Assembly (NCBI GenBank): GCA_002722735.1
Contig: PBMR01000015.1
Location: 1-33,672 of the forward strand
Length of the DNA stretch: 33,672 nt
Reading direction: 5' to 3'
Source: Methanobacteriota archaeon
Lineage (GTDB): Archaea > Thermoplasmatota > Poseidoniia > Poseidoniales > Thalassarchaeaceae
How positions within the stretch are numbered: the stretch's first letter is position 1; every line of letters starts with the position of its first letter. The notes under the pieces are model-generated. The model was given only the letters and a program-made list of their open reading frames with translations, made no database searches and was not told where the DNA came from. Shown in pieces: positions 33,301 through 33,672 of this stretch. Made by a program: the position numbers and the translations under genes.

Positions 33301-33672
33301 AGTCTCCGCCCCAGTAGGTATTGCTGCTGCACGCTCCGGCCCCCTGAGTAGAGATGGTGTTGTTAGCTAGGAAGACCCGTGATGCCGAGGCCGAGGATTG
33401 AGTGTACCTTCCCGCCACGATTGGCTCCCTTCCAGTCTCGAAGATGGTGTTATTCTCGGCTATAACATCGAAAGAGCCTGTCAGCCAGAGTCCGTTGTAA
33501 CCACCAATGGGGCCAATCTCGTTATTGTGAATGTTAACAGTACTGGAGTAGACGGCGATTCCCGAGGCTTGAGAGGCCCCCTCTATGTCGTTATTCGACA
33601 GTGTGGCCTGAGCGCCGCTGTAAGCCGTAATTCCACTGCCTTGCACGGTCGTGATGACATTGTCCGAAATCT
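30344..33672 (-). CDS. Membrane-anchored surface protein with beta-helix and Ig-like domains, 5' end beyond the window
   Basis: The frame is open through base 33672, and the reading ISDNVITTVQGSGITAYSG at the edge is in-phase beta-helix repeat. The start is therefore outside, and the GTG at 33646 is not a real start. In order: parallel beta-helix (PbH1) repeats with the N-N-xI pattern (SNNDIEG, HNNEIGP, AENNTIFE, LANNTIST, YDNVVNA); a globular region; a Cys/Asp calcium-type motif (CSDGIDNDGDLTTDTNDNDC) near 32460-32530. Next come at least three Ig-like/Big domains (APTVTVTQENG, PPTVYVTSPSS, QPTISVNQPQAGS). The C-terminus has a transmembrane helix (IALGGVIVIVLFGALAYFLV) at about 30570-30640 and an acidic, Trp-rich cytoplasmic tail (YPGWLWNPIEEEWVADP). 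The carbohydrate-binding beta-helix fold suggests polysaccharide adhesion or degradation; no catalytic site is identifiable. Confidence 0.9.
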   Translation of the reverse strand, partial: ISDNVITTVQGSGITAYSGAQATLSNNDIEGASQASGIAVYSSTVNIHNNEIGPIGGYNGLWLTGSFDVIAENNTIFETGREPIVAGRYTQSSASASRVFLANNTISTQGAGACSSNTYWGGDFTCPAVHAFVTGVTMYDNVVNAGGTADGIRAVGSLLDIQRNVFNVLKSGAILRNFDSGYSEADQYGTLGFFSENTWNGVEVTYNVTKGSITVQSEYIPSPPSGEHPVLLDWPDQEAWPANGFQGSIVPTPVKNCANCDNMTPRNFPLAVNMDNNSTVFTFANLSNLDLSKIKIETQPTHFAVQISRAELVRFQALIKGERVNDALLLVEDALGNDLYSIKTQSDGFTPWISLPSNFHLDFRGLGGGDNPDGFADDEYEDSCSDGIDNDGDLTTDTNDNDCNYSAGTREMSLYRYTAYRFGFGYYRGEFTLVDSSYQETVSLENLAPTVTVTQENGYSYRRIVNITGSAHDGQLANSYATDQLAQWDQRGYVHSIQVKDPFTNVWGDAGIAVDTSGTGEGQVTRFNRPFSSWYYAFDMSGIAGEGDYTFELRAFDGIDYSPIVSKTFKLNTQPPTVYVTSPSSYSSHDGGSVSFTGTAQDSYGCPSECNKDVGLVYFQIEGPNFQVTTPVQSNDDGSWAWEWDFSGQPRDLATFTFTVWASDSDFCNGIIDECQPVVLTLGIDNSNSQPTISVNQPQAGSRISVSESTLLSGVARDFDGGVTRVDVEVKDVSNDYITVHLASTHEFSSDGEWEIEWDTTQLRHDADYLIRIRSYDGMDFSGWAEVGIVADNPPDAGNNQPLFNPDEWVSEFTLFCDTESSSANRCTTAEIDLMEFFSDVDGDIQYISVFNDTSDSADDNFAIVINVGGDGLAYYNPADMFFYDPDIGSWTLNDVIFIATDSFGSKVNSLPISFTVVPIQFSIESPEESWVELDGISVYSGAGLPGKQVTVLIGGIPVNNTIVGEDGTWVLGIPASRIQGSSATPQFSYSGDFTPGEPIQLGQPEEEGSNWNKIALGGVIVIVLFGALAYFLVEIEDDDEYQKSPATLSTELDEPDDPYAWAKADDQTPPPIAEQNPQLEQHEDYPGWLWNPIEEEWVADPEYHDPE

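Noticed and set aside
33644-33646. GTG as a possible start of the beta-helix protein
   Set aside because: The frame continues upstream to the window edge in phase with beta-helix repeats and without a signal peptide, so this is an internal Val.

Overview
The window looks like a chromosomal piece of an uncultured marine euryarchaeon, most likely of the Marine Group II/III (Poseidoniales-like) type. The archaeal assignment is firm. It rests on a type II glyceraldehyde-3-phosphate dehydrogenase, archaeosine synthase ArcS, archaeal-length ribosomal protein S15, archaeal-type PheT and GluRS, a UPF0201-family RNA-binding protein, and promoters that look like TATA boxes for leaderless mRNAs. The narrower MG-II/III placement is an inference from the mix of dense housekeeping genes with very large secreted Asp-repeat proteins. 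I saw no phage, insertion sequence, CRISPR array, rRNA or tRNA. No gene-free stretch exceeds 300 bases; the longest is about 170 bases, at 26787-26954.

Layout. 1-2722 (minus): a subtilisin-family secreted protease that runs off the left edge. 2789-3829 (minus): type II GAPDH. 3985-5529 (plus): a glutamate-synthase-like protein with its domains in reversed order, followed immediately by pheT (5531-7288). 7292-7516 (minus): a small CxxC protein. 7569-10069 (plus): rnhB and gltX. 10162-12171 (plus): a secreted membrane protein with a C-terminal zinc ribbon. 12174-15385 (minus): arcS, rpsO and an unrecognised 285-residue protein. 15427-16584 (plus): a membrane protein. 16587-18532 (minus): a membrane zinc-ribbon protein and dnaJ. 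18627-19142 (plus): UPF0201 protein. 19139-20128 (minus): a pyroglutamyl-peptidase/Nudix fusion. 20199-20564 (plus): a small membrane protein. 20547-26786 (minus): a helical protein and a 1908-residue secreted Asp-repeat/propeller protein. 26955-27761 (plus): a WalJ/YycJ-like metallo-beta-lactamase protein. 27762-30293 (minus): a winged-helix/STAND ATPase/TPR regulator. 30344-33672 (minus): a membrane-anchored beta-helix surface protein that runs off the right edge.

Two themes run through the window. One is information processing and tRNA/protein quality control: PheRS, GluRS, RNase HII, ArcS, S15, DnaJ, UPF0201. The other is a large investment in the cell surface: protease, beta-helix protein, giant calcium-binding-type repeat protein and several signal-peptide membrane proteins. 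A pyroglutamyl-peptidase fits a protein- or peptide-consuming lifestyle. The most unusual items are the Pcp-Nudix fusion, the reversed GXGXG/barrel protein, an Asp in the oxyanion position of the protease, and a 28-bp near-perfect palindrome in the arcS divergent promoter region.
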